Origin: Haloferax gibbonsii ATCC 33959
Lineage (GTDB): Archaea; Halobacteriota; Halobacteria; Halobacteriales; Haloferacaceae
Assembly: GCF_000336775.1 (NCBI RefSeq)
Contig: NZ_AOLJ01000011.1
Span: 533,084 to 597,083 of the forward strand
Direction: 5' to 3'
Length of the DNA stretch: 64,000 nt
Under the pieces are notes generated by a model that was not told the origin of the DNA, did no database searches, and saw only the letters and a program-made list of their open reading frames with translations. Positions 34,130 through 41,647 of the stretch are shown in pieces; position 1 is the stretch's first letter, and every line of letters starts with the position of its first letter. Made by a program: the position numbers and the translations under genes.

Positions 34130-35959
34130 TTAGACCGCGTCCTTCAGTTCGATTCGCGGCCGGACGCCGAGCGCGACCATCTCGTCGAGGAGCAGCTTGA
34201 ACGCGTAGCTGATCTCGATCTCGTGGATGTTGTCCTCGTCGCCGGTGACCGGGTCGTAGATGCGGCGCTGGTCGCGGTCCTCGACGGCGACCATGCCGGT
34301 GTCGGCGGAGATGTAGACCTTCTCCTTGTCGGAGGAGTCGAGCAGGCGCTCCTGGAGCACCATCGCGGCACCGTGGCCGATGACGGTGTCGCGCTCCATC
34401 TCCCCGAGACGGAGGCCACCCTCGCGGGCGCGCCCCTCCGTCGGCTGGCGGGTGAGCACCTGCACGGGACCGCGCGAGCGGGCGTGCAGCTTGTTGCTCA
34501 CCATGTGGTACAGCTTGTGGTAGAAGATGATGCCGACGAAGATTTCGGCCTCGATCTTCTCGCCGGTGACGCCGGAGTACATGACCTCCTTGCCGGAGGA
34601 CATGAAGCCGCGCTCTTCGAGCGCCGAGCGGAGCTCCTCTTCGTTTTCGCCCTGGAAGGCGGTGCCGTCGACGCGGCGGCCTTCGAGCGCACCGACCTTG
34701 CCGCCGAGCATCTCCAGCACGTGGCCGACCGTCATCCGCGACGGCAGGGCGTGCGGGTTAAGCACGAGGTCGGGAACGACGCCATCCGCGGTGAACGGCA
34801 TGTCCTCCTGGGGTGCCAGGTGGCCCACGACGCCCTTCTGTCCGTGGCGGGACGCGAACTTGTCGCCGAGTTCCGGAACGCGCTGGTCGCGGACGGACAC
34901 CTTGGCGAGCTTCGAGCCGTCTTCGCCCTCCATGAGCGTGACCGTGTCCACGACGCCGGACTCGCCCGAGCGCATCGTGACGGAGGTCTCGCGGCGCTTC
35001 TGCGGCGAGAGCCCCGCCATGTCGTCGGGTTCCTCGAGGAACCGCGGCGGCGAGGTCTTGCCGAGCAGCACGGAGTTCTCGTCGACGACCGTCTCGGGGT
35101 TGACGAGGCCGTCCTCGTCGAGGTGCGAGTAGGCGTCTTCACCGCGCGCGCCGCGCACGTCCTGCGACGGAATCTCGAAGCGGTCTTCCTGACCGCCGGG
35201 GTAGCGGCGCTCTTCGCCCTCGTAGGTGCGGAAGAAGTGCGAGCGGGCGAGGGCGCGTTCGACGGAGCCCTTGTTCATGACGAGCGCGTCCTCGATGTTG
35301 AAGCCCTCGTAGGACATGACGGCCACGACGAAGTTCTGGGCCGCGGGTCGCTCGTCGAACCCGATCTGCTCCGTGGTCTGCGTCTTGACCATCGAGAGCT
35401 GCGGGTAGTGCATGAGGTGCTGACGGGTGTCCGGGCGGATGCGGTAGTTCGCCGCGGGCAGCCCGAGGGACTGCTTCATCATCCCTGCACCCATCGTAAT
35501 GCGGGGCGAGGCGTTGTGCTCCGGGTACGGAATCATCCCGGCACCGATGCCGAAGATGAGCTGCGGGTCGATTTCGAGGTGCGTGTGGTCCTCGTTGAGT
35601 TCGTCCTCGTCGACCGCGACGTAGATGTCTTCTTCCTCCTCGGCGTCGATGAACTCGACGAGTCCGCGCTCGACGAGGTCGTCGAAGTCGAGGTCGTTGT
35701 TGTCGAGCGCCTCGACGTGGTCGTCGTCGAGGAGCGGCTCACCGTCTTCGACGACGATGAGCGGACGGCGGGCGCGGCCCGCGTCGGCGTTGATGATGAC
35801 TTCGCGGGTGCGCTCTTTGACGGAGACGTTCACCATCTGGCTCACGTCGCCGCGGCGGCGCGCCTCTCGGATCTGTGCCGCGAGTTGGTTGGGGTCCGGG
35901 TGGGTCCCGACGAGACTACCGTTGACGTATACTTTCGCTTCTCGCTGTGCCTGAGCCAT
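34130..35959 (-). CDS. rpoB1: RNA polymerase subunit B'
   Basis: Subunit B' of RNA polymerase, 609 residues, the C-terminal half of the second largest subunit. [13 protein letters not shown] near the active site and the hybrid-binding part ([13 protein letters not shown]-like, here [13 protein letters not shown]) are clear. It starts at ATG 35959 ([14 protein letters not shown]), one base after the rpoB2 stop. The B subunit split into B'' and B' is normal in haloarchaea. Confidence 0.98.
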   Translation of the reverse strand: MAQAQREAKVYVNGSLVGTHPDPNQLAAQIREARRRGDVSQMVNVSVKERTREVIINADAGRARRPLIVVEDGEPLLDDDHVEALDNNDLDFDDLVERGLVEFIDAEEEEDIYVAVDEDELNEDHTHLEIDPQLIFGIGAGMIPYPEHNASPRITMGAGMMKQSLGLPAANYRIRPDTRQHLMHYPQLSMVKTQTTEQIGFDERPAAQNFVVAVMSYEGFNIEDALVMNKGSVERALARSHFFRTYEGEERRYPGGQEDRFEIPSQDVRGARGEDAYSHLDEDGLVNPETVVDENSVLLGKTSPPRFLEEPDDMAGLSPQKRRETSVTMRSGESGVVDTVTLMEGEDGSKLAKVSVRDQRVPELGDKFASRHGQKGVVGHLAPQEDMPFTADGVVPDLVLNPHALPSRMTVGHVLEMLGGKVGALEGRRVDGTAFQGENEEELRSALEERGFMSSGKEVMYSGVTGEKIEAEIFVGIIFYHKLYHMVSNKLHARSRGPVQVLTRQPTEGRAREGGLRLGEMERDTVIGHGAAMVLQERLLDSSDKEKVYISADTGMVAVEDRDQRRIYDPVTGDEDNIHEIEISYAFKLLLDEMVALGVRPRIELKDAV

Positions 35960-35960
35960 G

Positions 35961-37526
35961 TTAGTCGTCCGCGGGTGTGGCGTCGACGCTGTCGATGCCG
36001 GGGATACCCTCGACACCCATCGACGCGAGTTCTCGTTTCAGCGACTGTTCGTCTTCGACGTTCTGGGAGAGTTCCATCGCCTGCGCGAAGTTCTTCACCA
36101 GACCGCAGTTCGGTCCCTCGGGAGTCTCGGAGGGACAGATGCGACCCCACTGGGTCGCGTGCAGGTCGCGCGCCTCGAAGTGCGGCTGCGACCGCGACAG
36201 CGGACTGCGGAGGCGGCGAAGGTGCGACAGCACACCCATGTAGTCGGTGCGGTCGACGAGCTGGGAGACGCCGGAGCGGCCGCCGACCCAGTTACCCGTC
36301 GCGATGGGGTGTTCGAGCCGCTCGGTGAGCACGTCGGACCGGACGACGGTGTTGACCGTCAGGTTCCGGTTCCGCATGTTGGCGCGCTCGAGCTGGTACT
36401 TCACGTCGCGTGCCAGCTTGTTGAGCGCCGTCCGGAAAAGGTCCTTCATGAGGTCGCCGGAGACCTTCAGGCGCTTGTTGGCGTAGTGGTCCTTGTCGTC
36501 GGAGTCGCGGCGCTGCAGCGCGAGTTCGAAACACGCCTCGGCCATGCGACAGAGGTAGTACGCCTTGTTCATGCGCACTTCCTCTTCCTCCGCGCCCTCC
36601 TCGTGGAGGTGCGGGAGCAGGTAGCGGTCGATGACGTAGTTGGCGCGCTTGAGCTGGTAGTTCTTGCCCTGGCCGCCGGCGACGCGCTTGCCGAGCGCCT
36701 CGATGGCCTGCTCTTGGGTCTGCACCTCGGCCTCCTCGAGGTTCTCGAGCATGAACTTCACAATCTCCGGGTCGTCGGAGACGCGGTGGACGATCTCCTC
36801 GTCGGATTCGAGGCCGAGCGCGCGGACGAGCGTGACGAAGTTGACGCTCCCGGAGACGGACGGGAACGACACTTCGAGGAGTCCCTCGCGGTTGCGCTCG
36901 CAGAGCACGAGCGCGCGGTAGCCGCGGCGCTGGCTGAACGTCTTCGCGACCTGAATCTCGTCGCCGTACTTCGTGTCGTACTCGGCGAGAATCTTGTTCG
37001 GCGCCAGGTCCTCCGAGGTCATGAGCACGCGCTCGGAGCCGTTGACGATGAAGTAGCCGCCGGGGTCGACGGGGTCTTCGCCGATTTCGACGAGGTCCTC
37101 GTCGGAGAGCTCGGCGATGTTGCACTTCGAGGAGCCGACCATGATGGGCATCCGGCCGACCTTCGTCTCCGCGGTGTCGACGACGACCTCCTCTTCTTCT
37201 TCGCCGCCGCGGACGATGGACATCTCCATGAACACGGGGGCGGAGTAGGTGATGTTGCGCAGGCGCGCTTCCTGCGGGAAGAGCAGTTCCTCGGAGCCGT
37301 CGGCCTCGCGGACGCGGGGCGTCTCCACGCGGACGCCACCGAGTTCGACGTAGACGGGTTCCTCGCCCTCCTTGTCGCCGATGTCGGTCTCGATGGTCGC
37401 CTTCTCCTCGACGACGTCCATCATGCCGCGTTCGAGGAACGCGTTAAACGAGCGGAAGTGGTGTTCAGCGAGCCGTTCTTCGGAGAAGTACTTGCGAGAG
37501 ACCTCGCGTCGCGCTTGTCGGTTCAT
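35961..37526 (-). CDS. rpoB2: RNA polymerase subunit B''
   Basis: Subunit B'' of RNA polymerase, 521 residues, the N-terminal half of the second largest subunit with protrusion, lobe and fork parts (ending in [25 protein letters not shown]). Its start codon overlaps the end of rpoH by four bases, so translation is coupled. Length is normal. Confidence 0.98.
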   Translation of the reverse strand: MNRQARREVSRKYFSEERLAEHHFRSFNAFLERGMMDVVEEKATIETDIGDKEGEEPVYVELGGVRVETPRVREADGSEELLFPQEARLRNITYSAPVFMEMSIVRGGEEEEEVVVDTAETKVGRMPIMVGSSKCNIAELSDEDLVEIGEDPVDPGGYFIVNGSERVLMTSEDLAPNKILAEYDTKYGDEIQVAKTFSQRRGYRALVLCERNREGLLEVSFPSVSGSVNFVTLVRALGLESDEEIVHRVSDDPEIVKFMLENLEEAEVQTQEQAIEALGKRVAGGQGKNYQLKRANYVIDRYLLPHLHEEGAEEEEVRMNKAYYLCRMAEACFELALQRRDSDDKDHYANKRLKVSGDLMKDLFRTALNKLARDVKYQLERANMRNRNLTVNTVVRSDVLTERLEHPIATGNWVGGRSGVSQLVDRTDYMGVLSHLRRLRSPLSRSQPHFEARDLHATQWGRICPSETPEGPNCGLVKNFAQAMELSQNVEDEQSLKRELASMGVEGIPGIDSVDATPADD

Positions 37527-37750
37527 TCGATCACCAGTCGGTATACGACTGCTTTGTCTGTCGTTCGAGAGTTCCGAACGATCTTGATGACGTCGCCGGG
37601 CTCTGCGTCCTCGGGGAGCGCCGGGTCCTTCAGCTTGATCTTCGGGAGGTTCGTCTTCTCGACGTTATACTCCTGTAACACGTCCTCGACGGCCTCGTCG
37701 TCGAGTTTCGTGTGTTCCGGAACCAGTTTGTGTTGGCTTACGTCTACCAT
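37523..37750 (-). CDS. rpoH: RNA polymerase subunit H
   Basis: Subunit H of RNA polymerase, 75 residues, equal to the C-terminal domain of eukaryotic RPB5 and part of the lower jaw. [13 protein letters not shown] and [18 protein letters not shown] are the family hallmarks. ATG 37750 is the family start. It is the first gene of the polymerase operon. A TATA-like TGTTAAATGGG near 37816-37826 would leave a leader of about 40 nt. Confidence 0.97.
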   Translation of the reverse strand: MVDVSQHKLVPEHTKLDDEAVEDVLQEYNVEKTNLPKIKLKDPALPEDAEPGDVIKIVRNSRTTDKAVVYRLVIE

Positions 37751-37908
37751 GTATGGTGCTGCTGGGTGCTGGAAGAAGCTGTCACGGGATACTACGGCTG
37801 ATTTTGGGACGCACCCATTTAACACTTGCCAACTGCGTCGAAGAAAGGCGACGCTATCGGAGGTCACGCACCGGAGATGCGCGAATCGTCACGTGTTGGC
37901 ATGGGGTA

Positions 37909-37921
37909 TCGCGATATAAAT
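37909..37921. promoter_or_regulatory. TATA-like element between rpoH and tRNA-Asp
   Basis: CGCGATATAAATG reads as a TATA box rightwards and, less well, leftwards. It could be a second promoter for the tRNA-Asp pair about 105 nt away or a distal promoter of the polymerase operon. Confidence 0.4.
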
Positions 37922-37974
37922 GTCTTCGGGGCAAGAATCGCGGTACCGCGGGCCAAGGGCAACCCAGATGGTAA

Positions 37975-37990
37975 GTCTTATCTATAAACC
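37975..37990 (+). promoter_or_regulatory. tRNA-Asp promoter
   Basis: CTTATCTATAAAC lies about 33 nt before the first tRNA-Asp base and fits an archaeal TATA element. It probably drives both tRNA-Asp genes; no separate TATA is seen in the 30-base gap between them. Confidence 0.65.
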
Positions 37991-38017
37991 TCGGCTACGG
38001 ATGAGTGCAGACGGAGG

Positions 38018-38090
38018 GCCCGGGTGGTGTAGTGGCCCATCATACGACCCTGTCACGGTCGTGACGCGGGTTCAAATCCCGCCTCGGGCG
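38018..38090 (+). tRNA. tRNA-Asp (anticodon GTC), copy 1
   Basis: A 73-nt cloverleaf: acceptor GCCCGGG/CTCGGGC, anticodon stem CGACC/GGTCG with loop CTGTCAC giving GTC, T arm GCGGG-TTCAAAT-CCCGC, discriminator G. CCA is not encoded and there is no intron. It is identical to the second copy 103 bp further on. Confidence 0.96.
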
Positions 38091-38120
38091 CTCTCCGTAC
38101 CGCAAAACTCACTTCAGTAA

Positions 38121-38193
38121 GCCCGGGTGGTGTAGTGGCCCATCATACGACCCTGTCACGGTCGTGACGCGGGTTCAAATCCCGCCTCGGGCG
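38121..38193 (+). tRNA. tRNA-Asp (anticodon GTC), copy 2
   Basis: The same 73-nt sequence as copy 1, separated from it by 30 unrelated bases. The two are very likely co-transcribed. The 3' side continues into a series of palindromes containing partial copies of this tRNA. Confidence 0.96.
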
Positions 38194-38204
38194 TACTTTT
38201 CGAT

Positions 38205-38251
38205 GAATTACTCTCTGAGCGCCGAGTCTCGTCTCGGCGCGAGCGTAATTC
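38205..38251. repeat. Palindrome A after tRNA-Asp
   Basis: Outer arms GAATTAC (38205-38211) and GTAATTC (38245-38251), inner arms GCGCCGAG and CTCGGCGC around TCTCGT. It begins 12 bases past the second tRNA and could form a 3'-trailer hairpin. Confidence 0.75.
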
Positions 38252-38267
38252 TCGTGAATACCCCAAA

Positions 38268-38335
38268 GGGATTGAACCCGACGACGAGCGAGTGTAGCGA
38301 GTGACGTCGGCACGGTTCAAATCCCGCCTCGGGCG
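38268..38335. repeat. Palindrome B with exact tRNA-Asp 3' end copy
   Basis: GGGATTGAACC (38268-38278) and GGTTCAAATCCC (38314-38325) are the arms, with CGACG/CGTCG inside. The right arm is the start of a 22-base exact direct copy of the T-arm and acceptor end of tRNA-Asp (38314-38335). Confidence 0.8.
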
Positions 38336-38342
38336 CTTCTCT

Positions 38343-38396
38343 GATTTCAACTCCTCCAGCGAGGCGTCTCGTCGCCGAGCGACAGTGAGTGAAATC
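38343..38396. repeat. Palindrome C
   Basis: Outer arms GATTTCA (38343-38349) and TGAAATC (38390-38396), with GCGAGGCG/CGCCGAGCG inside. It carries no tRNA piece. Confidence 0.65.
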
Positions 38397-38413
38397 TGTA
38401 AGCGACGACAGGC

Positions 38414-38474
38414 GGGATTTGAACCAAGGAGCGAAGCGAGCGGTAGCGAGCGGAGCGACTGAGGTTCAAATCCC
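38414..38474. repeat. Palindrome D with inverted T-arm pair
   Basis: GGGATTTGAACC (38414-38425) and GGTTCAAATCCC (38463-38474) are perfect 12-base inverted arms, both equal to the tRNA T-arm, around a spacer made of GAGCGAAGCGAGC-type repeats. Confidence 0.8.
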
Positions 38475-38477
38475 CGA

Positions 38478-38503
38478 CCCTTACCGGAAGAGCGCCGTAA
38501 GGG
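38478..38503. repeat. Small hairpin before the SDR gene
   Basis: CCCTTAC (38478-38484) pairs with GTAAGGG (38497-38503) around twelve bases. It lies upstream of the SDR gene promoter. Confidence 0.5.
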
Positions 38504-38544
38504 GGCGTCAACACCGCCATATTCTCGCGTGACGTCGGTACAGT

Positions 38545-39336
38545 ATGACGAGTGGGACAACCGACGGGCGGGTCGTCGTGGTGACCGGCGCGAACGAGGG
38601 AATCGGTTACCACACGCTAGTGGCGCTCCTGAAGAAGGGCTACCGAGTCGCCGGGCTCGACGTCAACGTGGACGCCCTTCGCCCGCTTCAGGAGGCGTAT
38701 CCCGACCGCGTCCGCGTCTACGAGTGCGACGTGACGAACGACGACGACGTGGAGGCGGCGGTGGCTGGACTCCTGGACGAGTGGGGACACATCGACATCC
38801 TCCTCAACAACGCGGCGATATTCAACTTCGGCTTGTTCGACGACCGAACGCTCGACGACACGCGCGAGGAGTTCGAGGTGAACTACTTCGGCTACCTTCG
38901 GATGATACGGGCCGTCCTGCCGCACATGCGGGCCCGAAACTCGGGGCACATCCACAACGTGAGTTCCGGCGTCGGACTCGTCGGCACGCCGGGACTATCG
39001 GGGTACGCGTCGACGAAGGGCGCAATCGAGGCGTTCACCCGTTCGCTCCGGATGGAACTGCAACGCGAGAACGTCTCCTGTTCGGTGATGCACCCGCCTT
39101 ACACCGCCACCCGGTCGGCGGCCCGACTCGGACTCCCGTCGTCGATGATGAGTGACCCCGAAGACGTGGGGCGGAAGTTCGCCGACAAAATCGAGTCGAC
39201 CCGTCTCGTCGTCACCGCCGACCTGACGACCAGAATCGGGCTGTATCTCGCCCGCCGCTTCCCGTTCATCGTCAGGCGGGGGACCAAACGGTTCCTCGAC
39301 GAGCGCGAGGCGGCCGTCGAATCGGGCGGGCGGTGA
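38545..39336 (+). CDS. Short-chain dehydrogenase/reductase
   Basis: A 263-residue classical SDR oxidoreductase. The cofactor motif TGANEGIG (residues 14-21), the structural NNAA motif, a serine in NVSSG and the catalytic YASTK are all present. The aspartate after the second strand (LDVNVD) hints at NAD(H) preference. The substrate is unknown; the family includes acyl and steroid or retinol reductases. A TATA-like CATATTCTC (38518-38526) lies 27 nt before ATG 38545. It stands alone, just beyond the palindromes. Confidence 0.88.
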   Translation: MTSGTTDGRVVVVTGANEGIGYHTLVALLKKGYRVAGLDVNVDALRPLQEAYPDRVRVYECDVTNDDDVEAAVAGLLDEWGHIDILLNNAAIFNFGLFDDRTLDDTREEFEVNYFGYLRMIRAVLPHMRARNSGHIHNVSSGVGLVGTPGLSGYASTKGAIEAFTRSLRMELQRENVSCSVMHPPYTATRSAARLGLPSSMMSDPEDVGRKFADKIESTRLVVTADLTTRIGLYLARRFPFIVRRGTKRFLDEREAAVESGGR

Positions 39337-39345
39337 GCGCCGGAC

Positions 39346-39702
39346 TCACCCGACCGTCCCACCCACCGCCCCGCCAATCGCCACCCCAACCAACGCCGCC
39401 AGCAACGTCCCAAAGGCGTAGCGGGCCGCCGTGTCGTAGTCGCCCGCGTCCGCGAGTTCCGCGACGCCGACCGCGAACGACGAGAACGTCGTGAAGGCCC
39501 CGCAGAATCCGGTTCCGGCGAGCGCCACCGCCGCGTCGCCGACGGGCGCAGTGACGAGAAATCCAAGCGCGACGCTCCCGAGGACGTTGACGGTGACGGT
39601 GCTCCACTTGCCGACGATTCGCTGGTCGACGGTGTGCCGAGAGACCGCGCCGGCCATCCCGCCGACGCCGACGAGGACGGCCGAGAGAAGCGAGAGACTC
39701 AT
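39346..39702 (-). CDS. crcB: CrcB/Fluc fluoride channel, second subunit
   Basis: A 118-residue membrane protein with four helices and the CrcB signatures GGMAGAVSRH and GFCGAFTTFSSFAVG. It exports fluoride passively. Its start overlaps the first crcB gene by four bases, so the two are made together. In two-gene Fluc systems the subunits pair as heterodimers of opposite orientation, which is likely here. Start ATG 39702; longer open frames upstream run in the wrong frame of the neighbour. Confidence 0.92.
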   Translation of the reverse strand: MSLSLLSAVLVGVGGMAGAVSRHTVDQRIVGKWSTVTVNVLGSVALGFLVTAPVGDAAVALAGTGFCGAFTTFSSFAVGVAELADAGDYDTAARYAFGTLLAALVGVAIGGAVGGTVG

Positions 39703-40034
39703 CGCCGTCCTCCGAACGCGAGGCCGAGCGCGGCGGCGGCGAAGCCGAGCGCGTAGTTCGCGCCGACGTTGAGCGCGCCGCCCATCGGCGACAGCGACGC
39801 GGTCTGGACGGCGAACGTGCTGTACGTCGTGAACGACGAGAGCAGCCCGGTCCCGAAGAACAACTGCGCCCGGCGGGAGGAGACCGACGTGATGAACGTC
39901 CCGAGGACGAAGCTCCCGAGGACGTTCACGGCGAGGGTACCGCCCGCGCCGGGAATCGCGACGGAGGCGCCGTAGCGCAGTAGCGCCCCGGCGAAGCCGC
40001 CGAAGGCGACCAGTGCCAGTTCCGAGCGGTCCAT
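39699..40034 (-). CDS. crcB: CrcB/Fluc fluoride channel, first subunit
   Basis: A 111-residue four-helix membrane protein with GGFAGALLRYG and GLLSSFTTYSTFAV, the CrcB motifs with the pore-lining Phe/Ser-Thr pattern. It is the upstream member of the overlapping pair. It starts 20 bases after the stop codon of the HerA-like gene, so all three could be one transcript. No fluoride riboswitch is visible upstream. Confidence 0.92.
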   Translation of the reverse strand: MDRSELALVAFGGFAGALLRYGASVAIPGAGGTLAVNVLGSFVLGTFITSVSSRRAQLFFGTGLLSSFTTYSTFAVQTASLSPMGGALNVGANYALGFAAAALGLAFGGRR

Positions 40035-40054
40035 ACGGCTCTTCTCCGGCCGGA

Positions 40055-41104
40055 CTACTCGATGGTTTCGGAACGGTCACGGTCTGGAACCGCCCGCGGC
40101 GTCGCACCCCCGTCCGGCGTCTCTCGGGGACGCACCCGCACGTCGTGGACCGTCTCCGTGGTGTCGTCGACGACGAGCGCGCACCCGCGTTCCCGCGGGA
40201 GCCGAGCGCGGAGCGATTCGTCGAAGTACGTCGGGTCTGCGGCCGCCATCGCCGACACGTCGGGACCGGCGGTGAGTCGGTGGACGACCCGGAGGTCGGC
40301 CTGCGAGACGGCGACCTCGGGGAGCGCCGAGGGCCGCTGGGTCGCGAGAACGACGCCGACGCCGGGGGCTCGCCCGCGCGTGAGAAGCGTCCGAAGCGCG
40401 GAGTCTGCGAGCCCGCCGACGAACGCGTGGGCCTCGTCGAGAAGCACCCACGGGATGCGAGAGACAGCGTCCGCGACGCGGGCGTCGTAGAGACCGCGGG
40501 CGACGACGCGGACGACGGCGCTCGCGGGGGTCTCGTCCAGTCCCGAGAGGTCGAGCACGTCGGGCGCGGGACCGCAGAGCGACCGCGGGTCGAGCCCGTC
40601 GGGGTGGAACACGCCCCACGAGTCGGCGAGCGCGAGGTGGTTCGCCGCGGCTCTGCGCGTCTCGGGCGCGGCGTCGGCGTCGTCGACCGCCCCGCGCATC
40701 GCAAGGAGCGAGTCTTCCTCGGCCGCGAGTCGCCAGACGAGCGACCCCGCGGGGGCGGTCGGGTCGAGACCGAGCAGGTCCGGCCACGCGCTCGGCGGGA
40801 GCGCGTCGGCGCGGACGCTCGGCGCGTCGTGGACCGTCCCGTCTATCGGCGACGCTTCGAGGCCACCGAAGACGCCCATCGGGTCGATGACGACCGGCGC
40901 GACGCCCGCGGCGCGCGCCAGACCCTCGGCCATGACGCCGAGCGTGTGGGATTTCCCGCTTCCGCGCTTGCCGACGACGACCGCCGCGTGCGGGCGGTTC
41001 ACGTCGAGGCCGACGGCCGCGCCCTCGCTCCCGTCGCGGGCGCGGTAGTTCCCGAACCGGCAGACGGGGCCTTCTTCGTCCGAGTCGCGGCCGATGGTGT
41101 GCAT
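40055..41104 (-). CDS. HerA-like ATP-binding protein
   Basis: A 349-residue P-loop ATPase of the HerA/FtsK group. Walker A VVVGKRGSGKSHT lies near residues 42-54, Walker B IPWVLLDEAHAFVGG in the second half, and an arginine-rich LTRGRAPGVGVVLATQRPS follows as in HerA sensor regions. It lacks the long N-terminal HAS-barrel of full HerA and no NurA or Mre11 gene is adjacent, so a DNA-end-resection role is not supported by context. It may be a stand-alone DNA-translocating or regulatory ATPase. The C-terminal 25 residues are disordered. Confidence 0.8.
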   Translation of the reverse strand: MHTIGRDSDEEGPVCRFGNYRARDGSEGAAVGLDVNRPHAAVVVGKRGSGKSHTLGVMAEGLARAAGVAPVVIDPMGVFGGLEASPIDGTVHDAPSVRADALPPSAWPDLLGLDPTAPAGSLVWRLAAEEDSLLAMRGAVDDADAAPETRRAAANHLALADSWGVFHPDGLDPRSLCGPAPDVLDLSGLDETPASAVVRVVARGLYDARVADAVSRIPWVLLDEAHAFVGGLADSALRTLLTRGRAPGVGVVLATQRPSALPEVAVSQADLRVVHRLTAGPDVSAMAAADPTYFDESLRARLPRERGCALVVDDTTETVHDVRVRPRETPDGGATPRAVPDRDRSETIE

Positions 41105-41179
41105 GGCGCGGACTGGTCCCGCGATGCGACTTGAACCTCCGGGCGAGAGTTTATATACGAACCCGCGGCCAGACGGCCC

Positions 41180-41623
41180 ATGCTCGATACGTTTCGGTCA
41201 GACACGCGCGCCATCGAAGGTCTCCCGGTCCGCCTCGTCGTCGCCCTCGTGGTCGGCGTCGCCAGCATGAGCGTCATGCTCAACATGCTCTCGGGAGTGC
41301 AGGGTCTCGCCACCTCGGAACTCGACGTGAAGCCGACGCCAGACGTGGTCGGTCCGGGCGCACAGGACCTCGACTTCACCGTCGTCGACCACGAGGGAAA
41401 CCCCGTCGAGGGGGCGACGGTCATCGTGAAATCCGGTACCGCGGAAATCGACGGCGTTGAGACGGCAAAGACCGGCGGCGGCGGGGCAGCGACTGTTCAC
41501 GTCGACGCCGAACTCGGGGCGAACCGCGAAGACGGGACGCTCGTCGTGGACGTGAAGCCGCCCGCCGGGGGGTCGTTCGTCGACCGCCGCGAGAACACGA
41601 ACGTGCTGGTCGTCCAAGACTGA
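41180..41623 (+). CDS. Pilin-like anchored protein with Ig-like domain (DUF7382-type)
   Basis: A 147-residue protein. The first 16 residues are charged (SDTRAIEGLPVR) and run into one hydrophobic helix (LVVALVVGVASMSVMLNML), an arrangement close to that of archaeal type IV pilin-like proteins, though the exact cleavage motif is not standard. The rest is a carboxypeptidase-regulatory-like beta-sandwich (FTVVDHEGNPVEGATVIV). A strong TATA TTTATATA (41150-41157) lies 27 nt before ATG 41180, so the mRNA is leaderless. Function unknown; DUF7382 is my best recollection of the family. Confidence 0.7.
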   Translation: MLDTFRSDTRAIEGLPVRLVVALVVGVASMSVMLNMLSGVQGLATSELDVKPTPDVVGPGAQDLDFTVVDHEGNPVEGATVIVKSGTAEIDGVETAKTGGGGAATVHVDAELGANREDGTLVVDVKPPAGGSFVDRRENTNVLVVQD

Positions 41624-41647
41624 GGGAGACGGCCGCGAGCCGCGGGC

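Larger units (their letters stand above)
38194..38544. other. Gene-free region of tRNA-Asp-derived palindromes
   Basis: No coding frame is supported. The region is filled by four successive inverted repeats and one small hairpin. One exact 22-base copy of the tRNA-Asp 3' end lies at 38314-38335, an inverted partial copy at 38410-38425 and a diverged direct copy of the T-arm at 38463-38475. Confidence 0.75.

Noticed and set aside
20749-36000. Inteins in EF-1A, EF-2 or polymerase subunits
   Set aside because: All proteins have normal lengths and uninterrupted motifs.
29941-37526. Apparent splitting of the two largest RNA polymerase subunits by frameshift
   Set aside because: A'/A'' and B''/B' as separate genes with short overlaps is the normal arrangement in haloarchaea.
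39346-40034. Second crcB copy as a pseudogene or recent duplication
   Set aside because: Both keep all family motifs and differ strongly in sequence, so they are two working subunits.
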